Shown here one piece after another: positions 45,963-57,420 of a DNA stretch of 64,000 nucleotides (its first letter is position 1; every line of letters starts with the position of its first letter). The position numbers and the translations under genes were made by a program. The notes below the pieces were generated by a model. That model searched no databases. It saw only the letters and a program-made list of their open reading frames with translations, and was not told the DNA's origin. The DNA lies in the NCBI RefSeq assembly GCF_900099825.1, contig NZ_LT629693.1:3979001-4043000 (forward strand), in the 5' to 3' direction. The stretch is from Bradyrhizobium ottawaense (GTDB lineage: Bacteria > Pseudomonadota > Alphaproteobacteria > Rhizobiales > Xanthobacteraceae).

Positions 45963-47261
45963 TTAATGGCTGTCGCGCGCCGGCACGCGGGTGATCCGGG
46001 CGCCCAGCGCATTGAGCCGCTCCTCGATCCGTTCATAACCGCGCTCGATCTGGTCGGCGTTGTTGATGGTCGAGGTGCCCTCTGCGGCCACGGCGGCCAG
46101 CAGCATGGCCATGCCGGCGCGGATGTCGGGCGACGTCATCAGCGCGCCGCGCAGCCGGCTCGGGCCCGCCACGATCGCCCGGTGCGGATCGCACAGCACG
46201 ATGCGCGCGCCCATCGAGATCAGCTTGTCGACAAAGAACATCCGCGACTCGAACATCTTCTCGAACATCAGGATGACGCCGTCGCACTGGGTCGCGGTGA
46301 CGATCGCGATCGACATCAGGTCGGCCGGGAACGCCGGCCATGGCTGATCCTCGAGCTTTGGAACATGGCCGCCGAAATCGTCGTGGATCTTCATGGTCTG
46401 GCCGGACGGCACCACGAGGTCGTCGCCTTCGACGCCGCAGACGATGCCGAGCCGCTCAAAGCCCATCCGGATCGAGCGCAGGTGCTCGACGCCGGCCCGC
46501 GCGATACGCAGCGGCGACCGCGTCACCGCCGCCAGCCCGATCAGCGAGCCGACCTCGATATGGTCGGGCTGGATCACGTAACGTGCGCCGCCGAGCTTCG
46601 CCGGGCCGTGTATGATGATGGTGTTGGTGCCGATGCCCTCGATCCTGGCGCCGAGCGCAACCAGGAAATGGGCAAGGTCCTGCACATGCGGCTCGGAGGC
46701 GGCGTTGCGCAGATGGGTGGTGCCGTGGGCGGCGACGGCGGCGATCAGTGCGTTCTCGGTGGCGGTGACGCTGGGCTCGTCGAGGAAGACGTCGGCGCCC
46801 TTGAGGCGGGTGGCGCGGAATTCAAGCCGGTGGGTCGCGGTGACGGTCGCGCCGAGCTGTTCGAAGGCGAGGAAATGCGTATCGAGGCGGCGGCGGCCGA
46901 TGACGTCGCCGCCGGGCGGCGGCAGCGCCACCTCGCCGCAGCGGGCCAAGAGCGGCCCGGCCAGCAGGATCGAGGCGCGGATGCGCGCGCAAAGTTCCGG
47001 ATCGAGATCGGCGGCGCGGACATCCTTGGCATGGATCTCCAGCGTATTGCGTTCCAGCCATTCGGCGGACGCGCCGACCGAGCGGATCAATTCGACCAGC
47101 GTCTCGGTATCGCGGATACGCGGAACATTCTCCAGCGTGACCTTGTGCTCGGTGAGCAGAGCCGCGGCGATGATCGGCAGCGCGGCATTCTTGTTGCCGG
47201 ACGGCTCGATCGTGCCGCCAAGCCGGTGGCCGCCTTCGACGATGTATTGAACGGGCGCCAC
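45963..47261 (-). CDS. murA: UDP-N-acetylglucosamine 1-carboxyvinyltransferase, Cys-to-Asp type
   Basis: Catalyses the first committed step of peptidoglycan synthesis. The 432-residue EPT-fold enzyme shows GGTIEPSGNKNAALP near the N-terminus (Lys-Asn of the active site), RASILLAGPLLARCG and the catalytic loop PPGGDVIGRRRLDTH. In E. coli this loop is PGGCTIG with the Cys115 that fosfomycin alkylates; here the codon at 46905-46907 is GAC, giving Asp119. The start is GTG: 47261 (used, GAGG upstream) or 47279, which overlaps the gyrB stop. It follows gyrB directly. Confidence 0.94.
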   Translation of the reverse strand: MAPVQYIVEGGHRLGGTIEPSGNKNAALPIIAAALLTEHKVTLENVPRIRDTETLVELIRSVGASAEWLERNTLEIHAKDVRAADLDPELCARIRASILLAGPLLARCGEVALPPPGGDVIGRRRLDTHFLAFEQLGATVTATHRLEFRATRLKGADVFLDEPSVTATENALIAAVAAHGTTHLRNAASEPHVQDLAHFLVALGARIEGIGTNTIIIHGPAKLGGARYVIQPDHIEVGSLIGLAAVTRSPLRIARAGVEHLRSIRMGFERLGIVCGVEGDDLVVPSGQTMKIHDDFGGHVPKLEDQPWPAFPADLMSIAIVTATQCDGVILMFEKMFESRMFFVDKLISMGARIVLCDPHRAIVAGPSRLRGALMTSPDIRAGMAMLLAAVAAEGTSTINNADQIERGYERIEERLNALGARITRVPARDSH

Positions 47262-47275
47262 GGGTGCTCGGTGCC

Positions 47276-49795
<2,520 letters not shown>

Positions 49796-49905
49796 CTAGC
49801 CCAAAGTCTCCATCCACAAGTCTTTGAATAAATAAGACTATTTTGCTGTTTTTCAAGGCGCCAAAAGGCCGATTCTGAGAGCTCCGAAAAGCCCGATTCG
49901 CGCGC

Positions 49906-51045
49906 TCACGCGCGGCGGCTGACCTGGCCCGATTCCACGTCGAAAATCTCGCCGGAGGCGCCGATGTCGGCAAAGGCCGCGGGGTCGGCGCCGGTCATCC
50001 AGACCTGCGCGCCGAGTTTTGTGAGCTCGTCGAACAGTGCCCTGCGCCGGTTCGGGTCGAGATGCGCCACCACTTCGTCGAGCAGCAGCAGCGGCACGAT
50101 GCCGGTCATCTCGGCGACCAGCGTGGCATGGGCCAGCACCAGCCCGATCAGGAGCGCCTTCTGTTCGCCGGTCGAGGCATCGCGGGCCGGCATGTTCTTG
50201 GGCGCGTAGACCACTTCGAGATCGGTGAGGTGCGGGCCGTCCAGCGTGCGTCCGGCGGCGGCGTCGCGGGCGCGTCCGGCGCGCAAAATCTCGCGGTAAC
50301 GATCCTCCACCGCGGTGGCGGGCTCGTTGACCAGTGCATTTTCCATCCAGCCGTCGAGCATGATCTGCGCCGACGGAAAGGCGGAATCCTTGCCGCGCTC
50401 GCGCAGCATCGCCGCGAGTTTCGTCACGGTCTGGCCGCGGGTGGCGGCGACCGCGACCGCAAGCTCGGCGGTTTCGCGTTCGATCGCGTCGCACCAGTGG
50501 TCGTCGTAATTGCGGACCTCGAGCAGCCGGTTGCGCGAACGCAGCGAGCGCTCCAGCGCCGACACCCGGCTGGAATGCTCAGAGTCGATCGCCAGCACCA
50601 GCCGGTCGAAGAAGCGCCGCCGCTCGGAAGCGGCCCCCATGAACAGCCCGTCCATCGCGGGCGTCAGCCAGACCATGCGCAGGTGATCGCCGAAGGCGGT
50701 CGCCGAACCCACCGGCTCGCGGTCGATGCGGCAGCGCCGGCTGGTGGAGGCCGCTTCCGCGGCCGGCGAATCGATCCCGGTGCCGAGCGTGGCGAGCCCG
50801 AGCGCGCCCTCGACCTCGGCGGATACCGCCCAGGAGCCGTCGCCCTGGTTGTCGGCGACATCCTCCAGCGTTGCACGCCGCAAGCCGCGGCCCGGCGACA
50901 GAAACGAGATCGCCTCCAGGCAATTGGTCTTGCCGGCGCCGTTCGGCCCCACCAGCGCCACGACGTCGCCCCGCGCCTGCACGCTCGCCGCCCGATAATT
51001 GCGGAAATGCGTCAGCGTCAGCTTGTGAATGCGGGAGGGGGTCAT
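49906..51045 (-). CDS. recF: DNA replication/repair protein RecF
   Basis: An SMC-like ATPase that loads RecA at gaps. The 379-residue protein has Walker A GPNGAGKTNCLEAISFLSPG, the signature region STGEQKALLIGLVLAHA and Walker B PLLLLDEVVAHLD. The ATG at 51045 (MTPSRIHKLTLTHFRNYRA) is chosen; the ATG at 51057 lies within the inverted repeat that borders the neighbouring GIY-YIG gene. In the usual order recF directly follows dnaN; here the nuclease unit is interposed. Confidence 0.96.
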   Translation of the reverse strand: MTPSRIHKLTLTHFRNYRAASVQARGDVVALVGPNGAGKTNCLEAISFLSPGRGLRRATLEDVADNQGDGSWAVSAEVEGALGLATLGTGIDSPAAEAASTSRRCRIDREPVGSATAFGDHLRMVWLTPAMDGLFMGAASERRRFFDRLVLAIDSEHSSRVSALERSLRSRNRLLEVRNYDDHWCDAIERETAELAVAVAATRGQTVTKLAAMLRERGKDSAFPSAQIMLDGWMENALVNEPATAVEDRYREILRAGRARDAAAGRTLDGPHLTDLEVVYAPKNMPARDASTGEQKALLIGLVLAHATLVAEMTGIVPLLLLDEVVAHLDPNRRRALFDELTKLGAQVWMTGADPAAFADIGASGEIFDVESGQVSRRA

Positions 51046-51052
51046 GTCACGT

Positions 51053-51416
51053 GTCATTGCCGGGCTTGACCCGGCAATCCATCGTCCGCGTTAGCGGACA
51101 ATTTCTTCGTATAAATCTCGCCAATCGGGATTGCCCGCGACGATCAAATCGATTTTCCACTCGCGCGACCAATGCTTGATGTTTTTCTCGCGTTGAAGGG
51201 CGACGGCAATCGATTCGTGCGCTTCGAAATATACCAGCGTCTTGATGCCATATCGCTCGGTAAAGCCGTCTGCCAGACCTTCCCGGTGTTCGTAGACGCG
51301 CCGAACCAGATTGTTCGTGACACCGATATACAGCGTCCCGCCGGGCTTACTGGCAAGAATGTAGACCCAATAGCTCATTTGATTGGATGGATTGCCGGGT
51401 CAAGCCCGGCAATGAC
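51053..51416. mobile_element. GIY-YIG gene bounded by perfect 30-bp inverted repeats
   Basis: A 364-base unit. The 30 bases at 51053-51082 (starting GTCATTGCCGGGCTTGAC) and 51387-51416 are exact reverse complements, and each is itself a hairpin (ATTGCCGGG-CTTGA-CCCGGCAAT on the left). Between them is one intact GIY-YIG gene, with eight bases on each side. It lies exactly in the recF-dnaN gap. The structure is that of a small mobile unit with its nuclease inside terminal repeats. No target-site duplication could be assigned with certainty. Confidence 0.65.
51091..51378 (-). CDS. Small GIY-YIG nuclease family protein
   Basis: A 95-residue single-domain protein of the UPF0213/YhbQ-like GIY-YIG group. 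It begins MSYWVYILASKPGGTLYIGV, giving the VYI and YIG strands, followed by NNLVRRVYEHREG with the catalytic Arg26 or Arg27 and His31, Tyr43, and metal-binding Glu64 in LQREKNIKHWSREWK. All expected residues are present, so it may be an active nuclease. No other domain is present. Its stop codon lies in the loop of a 6-bp hairpin (51084-51099), and both ends are bordered by inverted repeats. Activity and target are unknown. Confidence 0.92.
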   Translation of the reverse strand: MSYWVYILASKPGGTLYIGVTNNLVRRVYEHREGLADGFTERYGIKTLVYFEAHESIAVALQREKNIKHWSREWKIDLIVAGNPDWRDLYEEIVR

Positions 51417-51422
51417 AGAAGA

Positions 51423-52541
51423 TCACACCCGCATCGGCATCAGCACGTAGAGCGCGCCCTTGTTTTCCTTGTCCTGCACCAGCGTCGGCGAGCCGGGGTC
51501 GGCGAGGCGGAGCACGGCGACTTCGCCTTCGATCTGGGCGGCGATGTCGAGCAGGTAGCGCGAGTTGAAGCCGATATCGAGCGCGTCGGAGGCGTATTCG
51601 ACCTCGAGCTCTTCGGTGGCGCTGCCGGAATCCGGGTTGGTCACCGACAGCACCAGCTTGCCGGGCGAAAGTGCCAGCTTCACGGCGCGGCCGCGTTCGC
51701 TCGAAATCGTCGAGACGCGGTCGACCGCGGCTTCGAAATCCTTCTTGTCGACGATCAGTTCCTTGTCGTTGTTCTGCGGAATGACGCGGCCGTAGTCCGG
51801 GAAAGTGCCGTCGATCAGCTTCGAGGTCAGCACCACATTGCCGATGGTGAAGCGGATCTTGCCCTGCGACAGTTCGATGGTGACTTCGGCCTCGTTGTCC
51901 TCGATCAGCCGCTGCACCTCGCCGACGGTCTTGCGCGGCACGATCACGCCGGGCATGCCGGTCGCGCCCTTGGGCAGCACCAGATCGATCTGCGCCAGAC
52001 GGTGTCCGTCGGTCGCGACGCCGCGAAGCGTCGCCGCCTTGGCGCTGCCGGCGGCATGCAGATAGATGCCGTTGAGATAATAGCGGGTCTCTTCGGTGGA
52101 GATCGCAAATTGCGTGCGGTCGATCAGCCGCTTGACGTCGCTGGCTGCCAGCGCGAACGAATGCGTCATGTCGCCGGCGGCGAGATCCGGAAAGTCGCTC
52201 TCGGGCAGGGTCTGCAACGTGAAGCGCGAGCGGCCGGCCTTGATCGCCAGCACCGAACGATCGCCGTCGGCTTCCAGCACGATCTGGGCGCCGTCCGGCA
52301 GTTTGCGGACGATGTCGTAGAACATGTGCGCCGGCACCGTGGTCGAGCCGCCGGTCGCGGTCTCCGCCGCCAGCGTCTCGGTCACCTCGAGGTCGAGGTC
52401 GGTCGCCTTCAGCGACAGCTTGGCGTTTTCGGCGCGGATCAGCACGTTGCCGAGGATCGGGATGGTGTTGCGGCGCTCGACCACGCGATGGACGTGGCCC
52501 AGCGATTTCAGGAGTTGCGCGCGTTCGACGGTGACCTTCAT
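51423..52541 (-). CDS. dnaN: DNA polymerase III subunit beta (sliding clamp)
   Basis: The ring-shaped processivity clamp. The 372-residue protein begins MKVTVERAQLLKSLGHVHRV and ends NKGALYVLMPMRV, the conserved C-terminus (P-M-R-V/L) at the partner-binding pocket; internal segments RRNTIPILGNVLI and FDVRYLNGIYLH-like YYLNGIYLHAAG fit the three-domain fold. The ATG at 52541 is chosen. It lies downstream of dnaA, separated by 301 bases with two strong hairpins, so it may have its own promoter. Confidence 0.97.
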   Translation of the reverse strand: MKVTVERAQLLKSLGHVHRVVERRNTIPILGNVLIRAENAKLSLKATDLDLEVTETLAAETATGGSTTVPAHMFYDIVRKLPDGAQIVLEADGDRSVLAIKAGRSRFTLQTLPESDFPDLAAGDMTHSFALAASDVKRLIDRTQFAISTEETRYYLNGIYLHAAGSAKAATLRGVATDGHRLAQIDLVLPKGATGMPGVIVPRKTVGEVQRLIEDNEAEVTIELSQGKIRFTIGNVVLTSKLIDGTFPDYGRVIPQNNDKELIVDKKDFEAAVDRVSTISSERGRAVKLALSPGKLVLSVTNPDSGSATEELEVEYASDALDIGFNSRYLLDIAAQIEGEVAVLRLADPGSPTLVQDKENKGALYVLMPMRV

Positions 52542-52842
52542 TGCAATACCCGCCAGATACCTAAGATGGAAAAGCCGGGCGGCCCTCAAGGCACGCCGCG
52601 GCGTTGGAATCCCGGAAAACCCGATCCATGTCGGATCCGATCAAGCCTCCGGGGGACCGCAAGGTGGCGCGGATGGCCCGCCGGTGCAAGGGAGACGGAG
52701 CCCCGTTCCCCACTTTTGGGGCGGAAAACCGGCAAGGAAAACCTGCCCCGCCCCTGCCCAACTCGGCTTTACCCGAGTTGGGCAGCATAATTATCGAAGT
52801 CGGATAAATCCGACTTCGATGGGGCCGGGGCCGGAGAAGAAT
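52542..52842. repeat. dnaA-dnaN gap with two perfect 13-bp hairpins
   Basis: Hairpin 1 at 52754-52785 pairs CTGCCCAACTCGG with its complement around a six-base loop (CTTTAC). Hairpin 2 at 52793-52820 pairs ATCGAAGTCGGAT with its complement around AA. They lie 8 bases apart, just after the dnaA stop codon. Neither is followed by a T-run on the minus strand. The rest of the gap is GC-rich and holds no convincing gene; a 67-codon plus-strand frame (52604-52807) is not convincing. Confidence 0.75.
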
Positions 52843-54273
52843 TCATTCCTGCAGTTGCCGCTTCAGCGACTCGACCTCTTCGGACAGCGACACATCCTTG
52901 GAAACCAAGGCCTCGATCTTGCGCACGGCGTGCAGCACCGTGGTGTGGTCGCGGCCGCCGAACCGGCGTCCGATTTCGGGCAGCGAGCGCAGTGTCAGGG
53001 TCTTGGCCAGATACATCGCGACCTGACGCGGCCGCACCACGTTCGCGGTCCGCCGGGAGGACAGCAGGTCCGAGCGGCTCACATTGTATTGCCGGGCCAC
53101 CACCCGCTGGATGTCCTCGATCTTGATCCGCTTCGGCTCCTGCGGACGGACCAGGTCGCGGACCTCGCGCTCGGCCATTTCCAGGGTCACCGGCGTGGCG
53201 TTGAGCTTGGAATGGGCGAGCAGGCGGTTGATGGCGCCTTCGAGGTCGCGGCCATTATGGGTGATGGTGCGGGCGAGATAATCCAGCACCGCTTCCGGCA
53301 CGTCGAAGCTCGCATGATGGGCGCGCGCCGCCGCGACGCGCGACTTCAGGATTCCGAGCCGCAGCTCTTCGCCGAGCGATCCCATCTCCACGACTAGGCC
53401 GCCGGCGAGCCGCGAGCGGACGCGGTCGTCGAGGCTTTCGAGGTCGGACGGCGGCCGGTCGGCGGCGATCACGACCTGGCGGCCGGCATCGATCAGCGCA
53501 TTCAGCGTGTGGCAGAACTCGGCCTGGGTCGACTTGCCCTGCAGGAACTGCAGGTCGTCGATGACGAGCACGTCGATGCCGCGCAGTGCCTCCTTGAACG
53601 CCAGCGCTGTCTGGGTTTTGAGCGCAGCGACGAAGCCATACATGAACTTCTCGGCGGTGAGATACAGCACCTTGCGCTCGCTGCCGGAGTTGCCGGCCCA
53701 GGTCACGGCCTGCAGCAGATGGGTTTTGCCGAGGCCGACGCCGGCGTGAATGTAGAGCGGGTTGAACATCACGGCATCGCCGCGGCGCCCTTCGGCGACT
53801 TGGCGCGCCGCCGCATGGGCCAGCGTGTTGGAGCGGCCGATCACAAAACTTGCAAAGGTCAGGCGCGGATCGAGCGGCGAGCCGCCGAGCGCATCATGGC
53901 TGGCGGACACCGGCGCGGTCGCGGTCGAACGCAATTCCGGCGCAGGACGGCCGTCGGCGCGCTCGACGCGGCGCTGGTCGGATGGCGCGGGAGCCTCCTT
54001 GACGGGGGTCGCGCAGCGCATCGCGGTGCGCACGGTGAGATCGATCCGATGTACTTCCGGCATCTCGGCCTGCCAGCAGGTCAGCACGCGATCGGCGTAA
54101 TGCGCCTGAATCCAGCTCTTCAGGAACCGGGTCGGAACCGACAGATGGACGCTTTCATCCTGCACCGCTTCCAGGTCCATGCGCGCAAACCAGCTCGTAT
54201 AGACGTCCTCGCCGACACTCGTCCGCAGCCGTCCCTTCACGCGCGTCCAGCGATCCTGTTCCATATTTGTCAT
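52843..54273 (-). CDS. dnaA: Chromosomal replication initiator DnaA
   Basis: The AAA+ ATPase that opens the origin. The 476-residue protein has domain I ([18 protein letters not shown]), a variable linker (about 90-140), Walker A in [15 protein letters not shown], Walker [14 protein letters not shown], and domain IV with the DNA-binding signature [20 protein letters not shown]. The start is ATG at 54273 (MTNMEQDRW); a second ATG three codons later is possible. No strong ribosome-binding site is seen. The upstream region contains a DnaA box and other cell-cycle sites. Confidence 0.97.
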   Translation of the reverse strand: MTNMEQDRWTRVKGRLRTSVGEDVYTSWFARMDLEAVQDESVHLSVPTRFLKSWIQAHYADRVLTCWQAEMPEVHRIDLTVRTAMRCATPVKEAPAPSDQRRVERADGRPAPELRSTATAPVSASHDALGGSPLDPRLTFASFVIGRSNTLAHAAARQVAEGRRGDAVMFNPLYIHAGVGLGKTHLLQAVTWAGNSGSERKVLYLTAEKFMYGFVAALKTQTALAFKEALRGIDVLVIDDLQFLQGKSTQAEFCHTLNALIDAGRQVVIAADRPPSDLESLDDRVRSRLAGGLVVEMGSLGEELRLGILKSRVAAARAHHASFDVPEAVLDYLARTITHNGRDLEGAINRLLAHSKLNATPVTLEMAEREVRDLVRPQEPKRIKIEDIQRVVARQYNVSRSDLLSSRRTANVVRPRQVAMYLAKTLTLRSLPEIGRRFGGRDHTTVLHAVRKIEALVSKDVSLSEEVESLKRQLQE

Positions 54274-55163
54274 TTGCTTGAGAACTTTTCTGAAAGAGTA
54301 AAATGGTAATTGCCAAAACGCCTTGCAGGTTCCTTGCAGGGTTCCTGCCAGACATGACCTCAAGCGGGGCTGTCTCCGGACATAGATCGAGCGCTCGGCG
54401 AAATCGCCGTCGCTCAGATTTCAAGCTGGAGAAGAAGCGTCCGCTGGGTCAGCGCGTACTCGACGGTCTTTCCGGAGTTCGCGCCGGGGGCTGATTGAAA
54501 ACGATGTTAGAGGATTCTGAAACGGTCTCGTTCGAAATGAGAATTTCGACTGCTGTGATGATTCCGTAAAGCATATTGCCTCCCCCTCTCGCCGCGAGAG
54601 CGCGCGACGAGTTACCAGATCGAAAGTGTTTTCAAAGTCAGTCTGCCGCCACCGAACATTCATGTCCGACGCTGCCGCCGCCGCGTAACCTCAGTCTGTC
54701 GTCTTCAACACGTTCACGAGCTACGCGTTCCCAGTCGTACCTGTTGCCGGCAGTGGCGCCATCGAGTGCCATCTTCAGAGTGGCTTATCTCTCTTGTCCG
54801 GAGCGCGCGAACCGCGCGCGCTACGCTCGAGAAATCTAGACACAGAACTGCCGTCCTCATATTGCTATGAGTTACCAACTTAGCACCGCTTGGAAAGCGT
54901 CGCTAACGCGCACACCGCCGCCGATTTGCACGTCCGCTCTTGGGTCCCAAACCGCGCTGGTCAGGAGAGCCTTGAGCGTCGCGAACGAGTAAGGAATACA
55001 CCAAGCACGATTTCTGACAATCCGTGATTCGACGTTGTCGCTCGACTCTTCGCCAGTGTTGCAACGCTGCAATTGCGAGCTTCCACACCAAGTTTTTGAA
55101 TCAGCGCACAGAATCGCTCATCGTCAGTCATCGTGACAATTTTCGCTGCACCCGCAAAAAATT

Positions 55164-55178
55164 TTAAGAAACCGTTAC
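55164..55178. promoter_or_regulatory. CtrA-like site TTAA-N7-TTAC
   Basis: Matches the alphaproteobacterial CtrA consensus TTAA-N7-TTAA at seven of eight positions. It lies 46 bases from the perfect DnaA box. A chance match is possible in AT-rich sequence. Confidence 0.4.
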
Positions 55179-55223
55179 AATCGTGGTTACCGGGAGCGGT
55201 TTTCAAAACGCTTGAAGCTGCTA

Positions 55224-55232
55224 TGTGGATAA
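55224..55232 (-). promoter_or_regulatory. Perfect DnaA box
   Basis: TGTGGATAA on the plus strand, i.e. the consensus TTATCCACA on the minus strand, in the gap upstream of dnaA. It could mediate dnaA autoregulation or be part of an origin. Confidence 0.65.
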
Positions 55233-55452
55233 GTGACTAGCGAGACGAAGTTTTTTGCGATTGTTTTTCAGGGTAACCCCTACCGCGCGTTGTTGGCCTG
55301 CAGGCAGCGAGCGCTGATCAATTGCGGCAACGGCGCGCGTAATTTTTTTGCATGTGCGCACAGCACAGCCGGTGCAGAAGATGCACCTCGTAGAAATACG
55401 GGAGCGAGAGAAATATGACACGCCACCCACGGCGCGGCAACGGAACAGTCTC

Positions 55453-55487
55453 TTGAAAAAAAGAAAAGCCCGGCGAAGCCGGGCTTT
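55453..55487 (-). terminator. Intrinsic terminator of rpsT
   Basis: On the minus strand a perfect 10-bp stem, AAAGCCCGGC pairing with GCCGGGCTTT around a three-base loop (55465-55487), is followed by TTCTTTTTTTC. It lies about 60 bases after the rpsT stop codon and is a textbook Rho-independent terminator. Confidence 0.9.
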
Positions 55488-55545
55488 GACGAATGTCTAT
55501 TTCTGTCAGTTTACTACGCGAGCCTGGCGATAACCTCGCCGGCGA

Positions 55546-55812
55546 TCACTTCGCCAGCTTGGCGATCTGGTGCGTCAGGCGCGACACCTTCCGGCTGGCA
55601 TTGTTCTTGTGAATGATGTTGCGCTGCGCGGCCTGCATCAGTTCCGGCTCGGCATGCTTCATGGCCTTCAGTGCTGCATCGCGGTCGCCGCTCTTGATCG
55701 CTTCCTCGACGGTGCGCACCGCGCCACGCATCTGGGTACGGCGCGACTTGTTGATGATGGTGCGGCGGGCAATCTTGCGGGTCGCCTTTTTTGCGGAGGT
55801 GGTATTGGCCAT
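55546..55812 (-). CDS. rpsT: 30S ribosomal protein S20
   Basis: An 88-residue basic, helical protein: [39 protein letters not shown] and [22 protein letters not shown] match S20, which binds 16S rRNA in the 30S body. It stands just upstream of dnaA on the same strand, as in Caulobacter and rhizobia, but has its own terminator, so the two are separate transcription units. Confidence 0.97.
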   Translation of the reverse strand: MANTTSAKKATRKIARRTIINKSRRTQMRGAVRTVEEAIKSGDRDAALKAMKHAEPELMQAAQRNIIHKNNASRKVSRLTHQIAKLAK

Positions 55813-56198
55813 GTTCTCAACTATCCTTCGGCTGTCATCGCTCGGGTGGTCGGGCTGGAGCGCGCCGGCCGTTCAAATGGTGTGATCGACGTTGTGTTTG
55901 TTCAGGGCGTATTTGCAGCGTGTTCTTGAAGATCTGTGCGTTCTTGAGGATGCCATGCGCGGGAGCCAAAATGCTTCCCGACCGGCGCTGCTCAAAGAAC
56001 AGCGGCGGCGGGATTGCGCCCGCCGCCATTGGGGGTCTTATAGAGGGCGCGTCCTGCACCGTCAACGGTTTCCGGGTTTCCCAAGCGAGCGGAAATCCGG
56101 CCGGAAACGGGGCATAAGATGCTGATGAGGTTGAATTTCTCAGGTTGTCCCGGTATTGGGCTGCAAGCCTTCCCGGCGCGACAGATATAAGGTGACGC
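55813..56198. other. Divergent gap between rpsT and a small membrane-protein gene
   Basis: 386 bases holding the rpsT promoter and leader on the minus strand and the promoter of the next gene on the plus strand. S20 leaders in other bacteria take part in autoregulation; no specific structure could be assigned here. No convincing gene is seen. Confidence 0.5.
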
Positions 56199-56516
56199 AT
56201 GATCCGCGGTTTCTTCCGGCTTATCGGCCTGCTGCTTCTGGCCGGCGGATTCATCTTCATGGTCTATGACGGGGCCCGCTTTGTGGCCGACCAGACCCTG
56301 CGTTTCACCCGGTTTGGCCAGTTCTGGAACGATATTCACCAGTCCAGCCAGCAGGCGTTCCGGACCTGGGTGGAGGGCCACGCGCCCTGGCTCTGGAACA
56401 GCGTCGTCAAGGTTCTGCTGGACCAGCCGGTTTTCGCCGTGCTGGGCGTGGTTGGTATCCTGCTGATGATCCTGTTCCGGCCCCGCAAGCCGTTGATCGG
56501 CTATTCGCGGGACTGA
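56199..56516 (+). CDS. Small inner-membrane hypothetical protein
   Basis: A 105-residue protein with two hydrophobic segments, one at the N-terminus (FFRLIGLLLLAGGFIFMVYD) and one at the C-terminus (FAVLGVVGILLMILF), joined by an aromatic-rich stretch (FGQFWNDIHQSSQQAFRTWV). The C-terminus is short and basic. AAGGTGA precedes the ATG. No family with a known role was recognised. The next gene, msrA, starts about 115 bases downstream. Confidence 0.8.
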   Translation: MIRGFFRLIGLLLLAGGFIFMVYDGARFVADQTLRFTRFGQFWNDIHQSSQQAFRTWVEGHAPWLWNSVVKVLLDQPVFAVLGVVGILLMILFRPRKPLIGYSRD

Positions 56517-56632
56517 CCGGACGTCACCAGTCTCGGGTAACGTGGCTGCCGCAACAGGCGTAAACACCTGTATAGAAGTCAGCCGGCCGGCGCGGTCGCC
56601 GCGTCCGCCGATGTCCCGCCTGGAGGTACTCC

Positions 56633-57289
56633 ATGTTGTTCATGCGCAAGACCACCGCGTTGCCGAGCGCCGCCGAGGCGCTGCCGGGCCGGGCCGCACC
56701 GATCGCGACCGCCACCACCCACTTCGTCAATGGCCGCAGGTTGCAGCCGCCTTATCCCACAGGCCTCGAACAGGCGGTGTTCGGGCTCGGCTGTTTCTGG
56801 GGCCCGGAGCGCAAGTTCTGGGAACTCGGGGACGGCATTTATACGACGGCCGTCGGTTATGCCGGCGGTCACACCCCCAATCCGACCTATGAAGAGACGT
56901 GCTCGGGCCGCACCGGTCACACCGAAGTGGTGCTGGTCGTGTTCGATCCGAAGAAGATCTCCTACGAGCAGTTGCTGAAGACGTTTTGGGAAAATCACAA
57001 CCCGACCCAGGGCATGCGCCAGGGCAACGACGTCGGCACCCAGTATCGTTCCGCGATCTACACGCTCAGTGACGCGCAGCGCAAAGCGGCTGACGCGTCG
57101 AAGGCGACCTATCAAAAGGCGCTGGCGGCCAAGGGTGTCGGCGCCATCACCACCGAGATCGCACCGTCAGGCGAATTCTATTTTGCCGAGGATTATCATC
57201 AGCAATATCTCGCCAAGAATCCGTCGGGCTATTGCGGATTGGGCGGCACCGGCGTGTCGTGCCCGATCGGTGTCGGTGTCACCGCCTGA
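56633..57289 (+). CDS. msrA: Peptide-methionine (S)-S-oxide reductase
   Basis: Repairs oxidised methionine in proteins. The 218-residue protein has the catalytic GCFWG in [16 protein letters not shown], then [28 protein letters not shown] and [14 protein letters not shown], with recycling Cys residues in [13 protein letters not shown] at the C-terminus. It resembles the long MsrA type with an N-terminal extension of about 50 residues. TGGAGGTACTCC before the ATG is a strong ribosome-binding site. No msrB neighbour. Confidence 0.97.
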   Translation: MLFMRKTTALPSAAEALPGRAAPIATATTHFVNGRRLQPPYPTGLEQAVFGLGCFWGPERKFWELGDGIYTTAVGYAGGHTPNPTYEETCSGRTGHTEVVLVVFDPKKISYEQLLKTFWENHNPTQGMRQGNDVGTQYRSAIYTLSDAQRKAADASKATYQKALAAKGVGAITTEIAPSGEFYFAEDYHQQYLAKNPSGYCGLGGTGVSCPIGVGVTA

Positions 57290-57420
57290 TCATTGCTGCC
57301 TGCCTCGCCGCGCAAGCGCGGGGCGAGGGAGTCCAACGCCCCCCGCGCCGCCCGCAAAAACCCTTTGTTAACCATAACCGGTGCAAGACTGGGGCGGTCT
57401 CGCTTTGAGGGATGGCTCCG

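Larger units (their letters stand above)
54274..55545. promoter_or_regulatory. Long gap between dnaA and rpsT: dnaA control region, possible origin
   Basis: 1,272 bases with no convincing gene. The right half is AT-richer than its surroundings. It holds a perfect DnaA box at 55224-55232, a TTAA-N7-TTAC site at 55164-55178 resembling the CtrA site TTAA-N7-TTAA, and GANTC sites at 54513, 54560, 55026, 55044, 55098 and 55111, four of them within 90 bases. Such elements control dnaA or origin firing in alphaproteobacteria. Only one perfect DnaA box was found by eye, so an origin is possible but not shown. Confidence 0.5.

Noticed and set aside
49810..49818. DnaA box in the gyrB promoter
   Set aside because: CCATCCACA matches the consensus at only seven of nine positions; expected by chance at this rate.
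52604..52807. 67-codon plus-strand frame in the dnaA-dnaN gap
   Set aside because: It ends inside two perfect hairpins and lacks a good ribosome-binding site; Pro/Arg-rich composition fits chance in GC-rich DNA.
54303..54839. Short plus-strand frames upstream of dnaA
   Set aside because: They lack ribosome-binding sites and motifs and overlap one another; the region is better explained as non-coding control DNA.
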